Shown here in pieces: positions 7,264 to 14,746 of a stretch of DNA of 25,941 nucleotides. Within the stretch, counting starts at the first letter, position 1, and each line of letters starts with the position of its first letter. The position numbers were made by a program, and so were the translations under genes. Origin of the DNA: JAENVU01 sp046598395 (GTDB taxonomy: Bacteria; Actinomycetota; Acidimicrobiia; IMCC26256; JAENVU01); contig JBKJIQ010000010.1 in the NCBI GenBank assembly GCA_046598395.1, forward strand, positions 1 to 25,941, in the 5' to 3' direction. A model generated the notes under the pieces. The model saw nothing but the letters and a program-made list of their open reading frames with translations, had not been told where the DNA came from and searched no databases.

Positions 7264-9300
7264 ATGGCGTCCCAGGAACTCGTTGACCGCGTCGCCGAAC
7301 TCCGCGACACGATTCGATACCACGACGAGCGGTACTTCGGTCGCGACGATCCCGAGATCAGTGATGCCGAGTACGACGAGCTCATGGTGGAACTGCGCGC
7401 CATTGAGGTGGAACATCCCGAGTTGGTGGCCGACGATTCGCCGACCCAACGCCCGGGCGCAACGCGGGTCCCGACTCCGTTCTCCGAAGTGCACCATCTG
7501 CAGCCAATGCTGTCGCTCGACAACGCGTTCTCCCGTGACGAGCTCTTGGCCTGGGGCGAACGGATCGGGAAACTCGTCACCGATGAGATCCGCTACATCT
7601 GTGAGCCGAAGCTCGACGGCCTGGCGATTTCGTTGCTGTACGAACGCGGCCGACTCGTGCGCGGCGCGACGCGAGGCAATGGTGAGACGGGCGAAGACGT
7701 GACCGCGAATGTGTTGACCATCGTGGATCTCCCCCAGACGCTCGTGGGCGATCGGGTGCCGACAACCCTCGAGGTGCGGGGCGAGGTCTTCATGCCGTTG
7801 GCATCGTTTGCGGAGCTGAATCGGCGCCAGGCCGAGCGCGACGACCGACTCTTTGCGAACCCGCGCAACGCGGCCGCCGGTTCCTTGCGCCAGACTGATC
7901 CGGCGGTGACCGCGAGCCGGAATCTGTCGCTGTACTGCTATCAGCCGGGTGCAGTCGAGGGCGGTCCGCGCCTTGCGTCGCACCACGAAACCCTTGAGTG
8001 GCTGCGTGAGCTTGGAATTCCGGTCAACCCGCGCATTGAAGCTCTGAACGATCTCGATGCAGTTCACGGGTTCTGTACCCGGATGGAGGAGCAGCGCCAT
8101 TCGCTCGGCTACGAGATCGATGGCGCGGTGGTAAAGGTCGATGCCATCGCCCAGCGCAACGAGATGGGCCGTACGAGCCGAGCCCCGCGGTGGGCGATTG
8201 CCTACAAATTTCCACCGGAGGAGAAGACCACCACCCTGCGCAAGATCATGGTGAGCATCGGTCGCACTGGCCGCGCGACCCCGTTCGCGGTGCTGGAGCC
8301 GGTGTTCGTTGGCGGGTCCACGGTGCAGATGGCCACGTTGCACAACCAAGACGAGGTGGCGCGCCGAGACGTGCGCGTCGGTGACACGGTGGTCGTGCGC
8401 AAGGCCGGGGATGTGATCCCCGAAGTGGTGGGCCCGGTCCTGGCCAACCGCAAGAGAGGCGCGCGCAAGTGGAAGTTCCCTGCGACCTGCCCGTGTGGAC
8501 TTGGGCAACCGTTGGTGCGCCTCGAAGGCGAATCGGCGCACCGTTGTGTGAGCGCCGATTGCCCGATGCAACGGGAGCAGAAGATCGGCTACTTCGCGGG
8601 ACGCGGTGGCATGGACATCGAAGGTCTCGGCGAGGAGCGCGTTCGGCAGTTGGTCGCCGCTGGGCTGCTCGAAGACGCAGGCGATCTCTACGCGCTCACC
8701 CATGACCAGATCGCTGGACTCGAGCGTATGGGAGAGATCTCGGCGCGCAACCTGCTCGCCGGCATTGAGGCATCGAAGACCCGCCCCCTCGCGCGGGTCA
8801 TCGTGGCGCTGGGCATCCGCCACGCGGGTCCGGCCGCGGCCGTTGCTCTGGCGCGCACGTTCCGCAGTCTGGATGCCATCTTGAGGGCGCCGGTGGAGGC
8901 CCTCACCGAGGTGGACGGCGTGGGGATGGTGATCGCGCAGAGCTTGCACGCATGGTTCGGGGCGCCGACGAACCGGTCGTTGGTAGAGAAGCTGCGCGCC
9001 GCCGGTGTGCTGCTCGAAGGCCCGGAGTCAGCTTCGCCGACCGTGGAGCAGACGCTGGTGGGTCGCACCTTCGTGCTCACCGGCGGGCTCACCGACTTGA
9101 CGCGCGAAGCGGCCGAGGCCCAGGTTGTGGCACGGGGTGGAAAGGTCACCAGCAGCGTGTCGAAGAAGACGAGCTACGTGGTGGTGGGCGAGAACCCCGG
9201 ATCGAAGTTGGCCAAGGCCGAACAGTTGGGCGTGACGTTGTTGGACGAAGCGGGTCTCGCGCAGCTGTTGGCGCTCGGCCCTCAGAACGAAGAGGAGTAA
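7264..9300 (+). CDS. ligA: NAD+-dependent DNA ligase LigA
   Basis: A 678-residue ligase that seals nicks during replication and repair using NAD+. In order: the N-terminal Ia domain with YHDERYF and ISDAEYDELM; the adenylation domain with catalytic K116 in EPKLDG; the OB fold (about 320-400, VGRTGRATPFAVLEPV); a zinc finger (C409, C411, C428, C433); helix-hairpin-helix repeats (about 440-585); and a C-terminal BRCT domain (about 596-672) with VLTGGL. Full length for the family. The first zinc pair is C-x-C rather than the usual C-P-x-C, a minor oddity. The frame is open upstream to 7117, but that part overlaps the preceding gene; the ATG at 7264 matches the family N-terminus. Three bases downstream begins a dehydratase gene whose GAGGAG ribosome site is built from the last ligA codons. 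Confidence 0.97.
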   Translation: MASQELVDRVAELRDTIRYHDERYFGRDDPEISDAEYDELMVELRAIEVEHPELVADDSPTQRPGATRVPTPFSEVHHLQPMLSLDNAFSRDELLAWGERIGKLVTDEIRYICEPKLDGLAISLLYERGRLVRGATRGNGETGEDVTANVLTIVDLPQTLVGDRVPTTLEVRGEVFMPLASFAELNRRQAERDDRLFANPRNAAAGSLRQTDPAVTASRNLSLYCYQPGAVEGGPRLASHHETLEWLRELGIPVNPRIEALNDLDAVHGFCTRMEEQRHSLGYEIDGAVVKVDAIAQRNEMGRTSRAPRWAIAYKFPPEEKTTTLRKIMVSIGRTGRATPFAVLEPVFVGGSTVQMATLHNQDEVARRDVRVGDTVVVRKAGDVIPEVVGPVLANRKRGARKWKFPATCPCGLGQPLVRLEGESAHRCVSADCPMQREQKIGYFAGRGGMDIEGLGEERVRQLVAAGLLEDAGDLYALTHDQIAGLERMGEISARNLLAGIEASKTRPLARVIVALGIRHAGPAAAVALARTFRSLDAILRAPVEALTEVDGVGMVIAQSLHAWFGAPTNRSLVEKLRAAGVLLEGPESASPTVEQTLVGRTFVLTGGLTDLTREAAEAQVVARGGKVTSSVSKKTSYVVVGENPGSKLAKAEQLGVTLLDEAGLAQLLALGPQNEEE

Positions 9301-9303
9301 GCG

Positions 9304-9759
9304 ATGGTCGACAAGTCAGCGGTGGGAACCACCGATGAGCCGTTCACGATGACGGTGGAGCGCGGGAAGATCCGCGAGTTTGCGCGCGCCACGATGTCGT
9401 CGGACGCGGAGTACTTGGACAACCCCGTGTCGGTGATTCCGCCCACGTTTCTGACCACAACGTCCTTCTGGAATCCGCCGGGCCGATCCATCTTCGCGAG
9501 CGTGAAGATGGATCTTCGTCGCCTCTTGCACGGTGGTCAGGAGTACACGTTCCACGGCCCGCCTCCTGCGGCCGGCACCACGCTCACCGTGCAAACGCGC
9601 GTCGATGACATCTACGAGAAGGTAGGGAAGCGCGGCGGAACGATGACGTTTGTCATCACCGTCACCGAGTTTCGTGATGAGACGGGTTTGCTCGTCGCGG
9701 AGGCTCGCTCCACTGCCATCGAAACGGGGAAACCCGCGACCGCGAAAGAGGATTCGTGA
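9304..9759 (+). CDS. MaoC-like N-terminal (hot-dog) dehydratase subunit, HadA/HadC type
   Basis: A 151-residue hot-dog-fold protein of the FAS1-type dehydratase N-terminal family, as in mycobacterial HadA/HadC. It has the opening FTMTVERGKIREFARA, the IPPTFLTTTSFW segment, and LLHGGQEYTFHGPPPAAG with the VTEFRDETGLLVAEARSTAIE strand at the end. Subunits of this type lack the catalytic Asp-His pair and bind the acyl chain, working with a catalytic MaoC partner. That partner follows directly, overlapping by one base (TGATG). The probable activity of the pair is reversible hydration of a trans-2-enoyl-ACP or -CoA. The start has a strong GAGGAG eight bases upstream, formed by the end of ligA, so translation should be coupled to ligA. 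The true substrate is not visible. Confidence 0.85.
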   Translation: MVDKSAVGTTDEPFTMTVERGKIREFARATMSSDAEYLDNPVSVIPPTFLTTTSFWNPPGRSIFASVKMDLRRLLHGGQEYTFHGPPPAAGTTLTVQTRVDDIYEKVGKRGGTMTFVITVTEFRDETGLLVAEARSTAIETGKPATAKEDS

Positions 9760-10166
9760 TGCAGAGCTGGGATGAACTGTTCATTGGGGCATCCGCCGAG
9801 CCGCGCGAGTACGGCCCGCTCACGCGCACCGACTTCGTCCGTTACCAGGGCGCGTCGGGCGACTTCAATCCGATCCATCACGACGATGAGTTCGCGCAGT
9901 CAGCCGGCTACCCCGGCGCGTTCTCGGTGGGGATGCTCCAGGCCGGGATCCTCGCGACCTATGCCACCGACTGGTTGGGGCCGCGCAACGTGCGGAAGTT
10001 CGGTGTCCAGTTTCGCGAACAGGTCTGGCCTGGTGACCGGTTGGTGTGTTCGGCAACCGTGACGGGTCGGGACGAGGCGGCGCGGACGGTGGACCTCGAG
10101 CTGCTCGTGGAACGCGTCGGCGGCGGAGCCGCGATCAAAGGCAACGCAACCTTCGCAGTGGAGTGA
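9759..10166 (+). CDS. MaoC-like (R)-specific enoyl hydratase, HadB-type catalytic subunit
   Basis: A 135-residue hot-dog protein carrying the hydratase-2 signature YQGASGDFNPIHHDDEFA, with the catalytic Asp and His in GDFNPIH. It then has the GMLQAGILATYATDW helix and a QVWPGDRL strand, as in MaoC/HadB proteins. It would be the catalytic half of a heterodimer with the preceding N-terminal-type subunit. The ATG at 9759 overlaps the upstream TGA by one base; a GTG at 9756 is one codon earlier and cannot be excluded. Substrate candidates are 3-hydroxyacyl-CoA in beta-oxidation or 3-hydroxyacyl-ACP in fatty-acid elongation; the sequence does not decide. It converges on the next gene with a 9-bp gap. 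Confidence 0.88.
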   Translation: MQSWDELFIGASAEPREYGPLTRTDFVRYQGASGDFNPIHHDDEFAQSAGYPGAFSVGMLQAGILATYATDWLGPRNVRKFGVQFREQVWPGDRLVCSATVTGRDEAARTVDLELLVERVGGGAAIKGNATFAVE

Positions 10167-10175
10167 GCGTGCCTT

Positions 10176-10745
10176 CTACGCCTTGGCCACGAACGTCCAG
10201 GTGAAGCTGCCCGGTTCGGCTCCCTCTGAACCCTGGAGGCGATAGTCGACTCGCACCGTCACGGGACCTGACGCGTACTCGGTGAGGTCGGTCTTCTCGG
10301 TCGGTCGAAAGGTGATTTGTCCGAGGCTCGGAACGAACTCGAGCTGGTCGAACGGGATCGGGGTGCACTGGTCCGGGCTCGGTCCGCAGACGGTGAGGTC
10401 TCCGGTGAGGTCGTCGCGCAGGTCCACCACGATGGGCGCGGTCGGCCCCACGATCGCGTTGGCCGCCGGACTGAACGTCTGCACTTGTTTGGGGACTGCC
10501 TGGTCGGCGTGGAGGTCAGAGGTGTCGGCACTTCCGATGGCACCGAGTACGAGTGCGGCCGCCGCGAAGAGGATCCCTCCGATGATCGCCGCGCGGCCGG
10601 GATGGCGGAAGAGCGGTGACCGAGCCGCTCCGACGCTGCGCGTCGCAGGTGCGCGCCCGACGGGGCGCGCAGGCGAACGGGAGGGGGTGGCGCTGGTGTC
10701 GTCCACAGCGGGCACGGTACCGCCCACCCTGGGTACTCCAATCAT
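10176..10745 (-). CDS. Single-span membrane protein with an extracytoplasmic beta-rich domain
   Basis: A 189-residue protein with a disordered, Arg/Ser/Pro/Ala-rich cytoplasmic N-terminus (about 1-50), one transmembrane segment (about 52-72, AAIIGGILFAAAALVLGAIG) and an external domain of about 115 residues. The external part (FSPAANAIVGPTAPIVVDLRDDL... ending SFTWTFVAKA) has the strand spacing of an Ig-like fold and two cysteines (VCGPSPDQC) that could pair. No enzymatic motif is seen. It is divergent from the PASTA kinase gene, with 100 bp between starts, and could be a kinase partner or substrate at the cell surface; that is only inference from position. A GGAG lies eight bases before the ATG. 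Confidence 0.72.
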   Translation of the reverse strand: MIGVPRVGGTVPAVDDTSATPSRSPARPVGRAPATRSVGAARSPLFRHPGRAAIIGGILFAAAALVLGAIGSADTSDLHADQAVPKQVQTFSPAANAIVGPTAPIVVDLRDDLTGDLTVCGPSPDQCTPIPFDQLEFVPSLGQITFRPTEKTDLTEYASGPVTVRVDYRLQGSEGAEPGSFTWTFVAKA

Positions 10746-10774
10746 CGGCAGGGCTCCCGATGCGGCGATTCGGC

Positions 10775-10780
10775 ATTATC
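10775..10780 (-). promoter_or_regulatory. Candidate -10 GATAAT for the single-span protein gene
   Basis: On the minus strand this reads GATAAT, close to the bacterial consensus. It predicts a leader of about 20 bases that contains the GGAG ribosome site. No good -35 is visible. Confidence 0.3.
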
Positions 10781-10832
10781 AACTGGCGCGGCACGTGTGT
10801 TCGGGTGCCGCGGATTCGGACAAACCGAGCGG

Positions 10833-10838
10833 TACCGT
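10833..10838 (+). promoter_or_regulatory. -10 element TACCGT, leaderless start of the PASTA kinase gene
   Basis: TACCGT is seven bases before the ATG at 10846, so the predicted transcript starts at the start codon. The intervening GGGGTGA is too close to the ATG to serve as a normal ribosome site. Confidence 0.35.
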
Positions 10839-10845
10839 GGGGTGA

Positions 10846-12705
10846 ATGGCCGGAAGCACGATCGCCGACCTCGTCGGCCGGGTGCTCGCTGGTCGCTACC
10901 GCCTGCTCGGCGCGATCGGAACAGGTGCGAGCGGACGCGTGTACGTGGCCGACGACGTTCGCCTTCGCCGCCGCGTCGCGGTGAAGGTACTTCATGCTGC
11001 CTTGGCCGAGGACGCTGGATTTCTGCGGCGATTCCGATCGGAGGCCCAACTCGCGGCGTCTCTGCATCACCCGAACGTCATGGCCGTCTACGACTGGGGA
11101 GAAGACGGGGTTCCGTTCATGGTGCTCGAGCTGTTATCGGGCGGCTCGTTGCGCAGCATGCTCGATGCCGGCACCCGGCTCACGCCCGCCCAGGCCGCGC
11201 ACGTTGGTGGCCAGGTCGCGGCCGCACTCGACTACTCACATAGCCGTGGGCTCGTCCACCGCGACATCAAGCCCGCGAACCTGCTCTTCGATGAGCACGG
11301 GATCGTTCGCGTCGCCGACTTTGGTTTGGCGCGCGCGCTCGCGGAAGCCAGTTGGACCGAGCCTGCCGGAACGATGCTCGGCACTGCGCGCTACGCCGCG
11401 CCGGAACAGGCCACGGGTGCGCCGCTCGATGGGCGAGCGGATCTCTACGCAACCGGCCTCGTGCTCGTGGAGGCGGTGACGGGGACCGTCCCGCTGGTGG
11501 CTGATTCTCCACTCGGTACGTTGGGTTTACGGCAGGCCTCTGCGGTCGACGTCCCTGATGCACTGGGCGTCCTGAAGGCGTCACTCGAGCGCGTGTGCGC
11601 CGCAGAACCGGCAGATCGGTTCGCGACGGCCGAAGACTTCCGTGCCGCGCTCGCCGAAGCGGCCGAGGCGTTGCCGCCGCCCGGACCGCTCCGGCTCGCC
11701 GGTCTGGGCGACGTCAGCGAAGACCCGCATCCAACCCAAGTCGCGCGGGGCCGTGTGGAACCGCCACTGTTTGATCAAGACCGGGCGGCGGCGAGCACAC
11801 CGAGTCGCGCGGCTTCGCCGGTGGCCCGCGCTCCGCAACGCTCGCGCTCGTCGGCCCCGCTGGTGTTGCTTGCCGTGATCGCGATCGCCATCGCGGGTAT
11901 GGCGTTGGTGCTGACCCAACCGAATGCCGGTCCCACGACCACAATGCCGTTGCTGATTGGTCGTGACCGACCGGCAGCACGCCAAGCGTCCTTCGATGCC
12001 AAGCTGTTGCCCTCGTTTGCACTGCGCAACGCCGACGATCCGGAGGGAACGGTCATTGGCCAGGAGCCTGCGCCGGGAGCGTTCCTCTCGGAGGGCGACA
12101 CCATCCGCCTCACGGTGTCAAAGGGGCCGCGGCCGGTCAAGCTGCCGACCCTGACGGGAAAGACCGCGGATGAAGCGAAGGCCGCGCTCGGCGCGACCTT
12201 CCTCGTCAAGCTCATCGAGGAACCCGATGAGGTCGTTCCGGCTGGGCAGGTGATCAGGACGGAACCCGTCGGCAAAGCTCCACCCGACACCGAAGTGATC
12301 GTCCATGTTTCGACCGGACCAAAACCGGTCCCGGTGCCCAAGGTCGCCGGAAAGACGTTCGACGAGGCAGCCGCGATCTTGAAGGAGCACAAGCTCCGAG
12401 CGACCCGGGTTGACGAGTTCAATGACACCGTGAAACTCGACACCGTCATCCGTACCGACCCGGCCGTCGACACCCCCGCGGCGCGCGACTCGGTGGTGAC
12501 GGTCGTCGTGAGTAAAGGTCCGGATGTCGTCGTCGTTCCCGACTTTGTCAAGAAGACGATCGCCGAGGCCACCGCACTCGCCGACGCGACGGGCGTGGAA
12601 CTTCAGGTGTCCGGTGTCGTGGGTCAGAGCCGCCGCGCCCGGGCCCAGGCCCCACCTGTTGGCGAGAAGGTAAAACGCGGAACGGTCGTGACGATCTTCT
12701 TTTAG
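10846..12705 (+). CDS. Ser/Thr protein kinase with PASTA domains (PknB/Stk1 type)
   Basis: A 619-residue transmembrane kinase. The cytoplasmic kinase domain (about 17-283) has the glycine loop GTGASG, ATP-binding K47 (VAVKVLH), the catalytic loop HRDIKPANLL with D140, the metal-binding DFG at D158, and the activation segment ending GTARYAAPEQ. A Pro-rich juxtamembrane linker leads to one membrane span (about 337-357). Four external PASTA repeats follow (about 363-430, 431-497, 498-562 and 563-619), which in this family bind muropeptides or lipid II. It probably couples cell-wall state to phosphorylation of division or wall proteins. Unlike the usual pknB locus, no phosphatase, FHA, RodA or PBP gene is adjacent, so it may be a secondary PASTA kinase. 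The final repeat ends at the stop, with no C-terminal extension. Confidence 0.93.
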   Translation: MAGSTIADLVGRVLAGRYRLLGAIGTGASGRVYVADDVRLRRRVAVKVLHAALAEDAGFLRRFRSEAQLAASLHHPNVMAVYDWGEDGVPFMVLELLSGGSLRSMLDAGTRLTPAQAAHVGGQVAAALDYSHSRGLVHRDIKPANLLFDEHGIVRVADFGLARALAEASWTEPAGTMLGTARYAAPEQATGAPLDGRADLYATGLVLVEAVTGTVPLVADSPLGTLGLRQASAVDVPDALGVLKASLERVCAAEPADRFATAEDFRAALAEAAEALPPPGPLRLAGLGDVSEDPHPTQVARGRVEPPLFDQDRAAASTPSRAASPVARAPQRSRSSAPLVLLAVIAIAIAGMALVLTQPNAGPTTTMPLLIGRDRPAARQASFDAKLLPSFALRNADDPEGTVIGQEPAPGAFLSEGDTIRLTVSKGPRPVKLPTLTGKTADEAKAALGATFLVKLIEEPDEVVPAGQVIRTEPVGKAPPDTEVIVHVSTGPKPVPVPKVAGKTFDEAAAILKEHKLRATRVDEFNDTVKLDTVIRTDPAVDTPAARDSVVTVVVSKGPDVVVVPDFVKKTIAEATALADATGVELQVSGVVGQSRRARAQAPPVGEKVKRGTVVTIFF

Positions 12706-12795
12706 GCGGCGGTCAGCTCCATGGGCCGTGTTGCTGCTGCGCTTCGTGTGGGCGAACGAGGTCAGAATCCCACTCCGGGTGATGTGCGCCGGATC

Positions 12796-12810
12796 TTCAC
12801 TCTTCGTGAA
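12796..12810. repeat. Short inverted repeat TTCAC-N5-GTGAA
   Basis: Perfect 5-bp arms around TCTTC in the AT-richer part of the interval, 20 bases upstream of a TAAAAT. It may be a regulator site or chance. Confidence 0.25.
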
Positions 12811-12982
12811 CTTTGCGGCCGTAAACGCAGTAAAATTGAGGAGTCCGCTTCCGGCGAAGTGTCCCAATCGAGCACTCTCCGTGGCAGAAATGGTTCGATG
12901 AGCCCTCTTGTGTTGCTCCCTCTCGCCTCGATAATGACTGCGGAGAGTGAACCTTGTTGAGGAGGTTCCGCGGAGGGAAGCG

Positions 12983-13195
12983 ATGCGAAGGCCGACGAAA
13001 GGCGCGACCACCCACCCGACGCTGGTGCGTCCGGGTATGGGTTACGGCCGACCGCTGCGCCCCCGGCCGGGGCCCGTTGCGCGAGTCGAACCCGTGGGCG
13101 AGATCGCTGCGTTCTTGCGCGGAGACGTGGTCGAGCCGGTGACGGTTGGCGATTCCGATCGGTCCTCGGTCACATCATCGGACACGCTCCGCTGA
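12983..13195 (+). CDS. Possible small basic protein
   Basis: A 70-codon frame beginning at ATG 12983 with a strong GGAGGG five bases upstream, better than the sites of most genes here. The peptide starts with a basic, Pro/Gly/Arg-rich half and ends with an acidic half (VEPVGEIAAFLRGDVVEPVTVGD). I recognise no family. The Shine-Dalgarno match is the main argument for it; the low-complexity composition argues against it. It ends 29 bp before the exporter start, on the same strand. Confidence 0.3.
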   Translation: MRRPTKGATTHPTLVRPGMGYGRPLRPRPGPVARVEPVGEIAAFLRGDVVEPVTVGDSDRSSVTSSDTLR

Positions 13196-13212
13196 ACCAA
13201 AGGGCGCGCTCG

Positions 13213-13218
13213 TAGCCT
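13213..13218 (+). promoter_or_regulatory. -10 element TAGCCT, leaderless start of the MFS exporter gene
   Basis: TAGCCT lies six bases before the ATG at 13225; no Shine-Dalgarno sequence is present. This matches the arrangement at several other starts in the window. Confidence 0.35.
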
Positions 13219-13224
13219 GCGCCG

Positions 13225-14706
13225 ATGCCCGACGACGCGAACCCGTCGTTCATCGGCGAAGCCCCTGGAGGCGATGAAGTCCCGGTCGTGGGCTGGCCGT
13301 TCCTTTTCGAGCACCGCATCCGCCGGCTTCGCGCCCGCGATCGGGCGCCCTGGTGGGTCCTGGTTGCGGTGCTCACCGGGCTCTTCGCGACCGGGTTCAG
13401 CATCACCATTCTCGCGGTCTCGCTGCCCAGGGTGGCGCGTGACCTGCACACGAGCCCCGAAGATCTCACGTGGGTGGTCACTGGCCCACTGCTCGGTTTG
13501 GCACTCACGATGCCGCTCTTCGGCAAGCTCGGCGACACGCGCGGTCACCGGCGGATGTATCTGTTGGGATTCGCGGGGTTCACGATCGGCGCGGCGTTCA
13601 CCGCGTTGGCGTGGAGCGGACCTGCGCTGATTGCGATTCGCACCATTGGATCGCTGCCCGGAGCCGCGATCGGTCCGGCATCGATGGCGTTGATCATGCG
13701 GGCGTTTCCGGAAGAGGACCGCGTCAAGGCGATGGGTTGGTGGTCACTCGTGGGTGCGGGCGCACCGGTGATCGGCTTGGTCGTTGGCGGGCCGGTCGTT
13801 GAGGCATTCGGGTGGCGCGTGATCTTCATCGTGCAGGTGCCGCTTTCGTTGCTCGCCCTCGGACTCGCGTTCGTGGTGCTGCGCGAGACTCCGCGGCGCG
13901 CCCATGAATCGTTGGACCTTGCCGGCGCGGCGACGCTTGCGGGAGCCACCGTGTCGGCGCTGTTGGCGTTGACGTTCGGCGTGCGGTTCGGGGTGGGTGC
14001 ACCGCCGGTGGTTGCTCTGATCGTCGCGGCGCCGCTGTTGCTGTGGTGGTTCGTGCGCATCGAGTCACGGGCTGACCATCCCCTGCTGCCGCTGCGCTTC
14101 TTCGCAGCGCGAGACTTCAGCGCGTCTCTCGTCGCCCAGTTCTGCGCAAACTTCGCCTATATGGGCGGCTTCATCGTCACGCCGCTGCTGGTGCAAAGCC
14201 GGTTCGGGTTCACCGTGGCCGCCACCTCGTGGGCGATGGCGTGTCGGCCGCTCACGTTCAGCATCACTGCGCCCGGGTCCGGGTATCTCGCCGCTCGTGT
14301 CGGCGAGCGGCGCGCCGCCACCGCCGGGACCACGCTGCTCGTGATGTCGATGATGATGTTTGTGGTCGCGACGACTATCGACTCGGTGGGGTTGGTCTTC
14401 GCCGGCCTCGCTTTGTCCGGACTCGCGATGGGCACGTCGATGCCGTCGCTCGTCACGGTGGTGGCCAACACCGTGGACGTTGGTGACCTCGGGGTTGCCA
14501 ACGCGTCTCAACAGATGGTTGCCCAGATCGGCACCGTCGCGGGGATCCAGTTGCTGTCGACGATTCAAGGTGGATCCGAAGCGGCGTTCCCGTTTGCGGC
14601 CGCCTACTTGGTGGGCGGCGGCGTTGCGGTGATCGGTGTGGTTGCCGCGTCGCGGATCGCCGCTCGGGTGTCGGAGACCCGAGCGAGGACCGCCGACGCG
14701 GCCTGA
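13225..14706 (+). CDS. MFS drug exporter, DHA2/EmrB-QacA type
   Basis: A 493-residue major facilitator protein predicted to export small hydrophobic compounds by proton antiport. A soluble N-terminus of about 43 residues precedes the first span (WWVLVAVLTGLFATGFSITILAVSLPRVARDL). The loop 2-3 motif A is present at residues 100-110 (GKLGDTRGHRR). The antiporter motif C region is recognisable in span 5 as GAGAPVIGLVVGGPVVEAFGWRVIF. Total length and hydrophobic pattern suit a 14-span DHA2 protein rather than a 12-span one. No regulator gene is adjacent, so the substrate is unknown. It converges on the metalloprotease gene with a 40-bp gap that holds a small hairpin. Confidence 0.88.
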   Translation: MPDDANPSFIGEAPGGDEVPVVGWPFLFEHRIRRLRARDRAPWWVLVAVLTGLFATGFSITILAVSLPRVARDLHTSPEDLTWVVTGPLLGLALTMPLFGKLGDTRGHRRMYLLGFAGFTIGAAFTALAWSGPALIAIRTIGSLPGAAIGPASMALIMRAFPEEDRVKAMGWWSLVGAGAPVIGLVVGGPVVEAFGWRVIFIVQVPLSLLALGLAFVVLRETPRRAHESLDLAGAATLAGATVSALLALTFGVRFGVGAPPVVALIVAAPLLLWWFVRIESRADHPLLPLRFFAARDFSASLVAQFCANFAYMGGFIVTPLLVQSRFGFTVAATSWAMACRPLTFSITAPGSGYLAARVGERRAATAGTTLLVMSMMMFVVATTIDSVGLVFAGLALSGLAMGTSMPSLVTVVANTVDVGDLGVANASQQMVAQIGTVAGIQLLSTIQGGSEAAFPFAAAYLVGGGVAVIGVVAASRIAARVSETRARTADAA

Positions 14707-14727
14707 ACCTCTAGGTCGAGATGGGTT

Positions 14728-14746
14728 GTCCGGTCCGGCTCCGGAC
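14728..14746. terminator. Possible small bidirectional hairpin
   Basis: GTCCGG and CCGGAC form a 6-bp GC stem with a 7-base loop in the 40-bp gap between two convergent genes. No T-tract follows, so it is weak as an intrinsic terminator. Confidence 0.25.

Larger units (their letters stand above)
12706..13224. other. 519-bp largely non-coding interval
   Basis: Lies between the kinase and exporter genes. Its middle (about 12780-12960) is visibly less GC-rich than the flanks and holds a TTCAC-N5-GTGAA inverted repeat and a TAAAAT at 12831-12836. One short frame with a good ribosome site starts at 12983 (listed separately). No longer frame has convincing composition or similarity. No RNA gene or riboswitch was recognised; an uncharacterised small RNA is possible. 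Confidence 0.6.

Noticed and set aside
12118..13011. 297-codon minus-strand frame antisense to the kinase end and running into the interval
   Set aside because: Mostly antisense to the PASTA repeats; the remainder shows no recognisable family.
13079..13094. tRNA T-loop-like sequence (GGGTTCGACTC on the minus strand) in the long interval
   Set aside because: The flanking 5-base arms do not pair, and no acceptor or anticodon stem fits around it.
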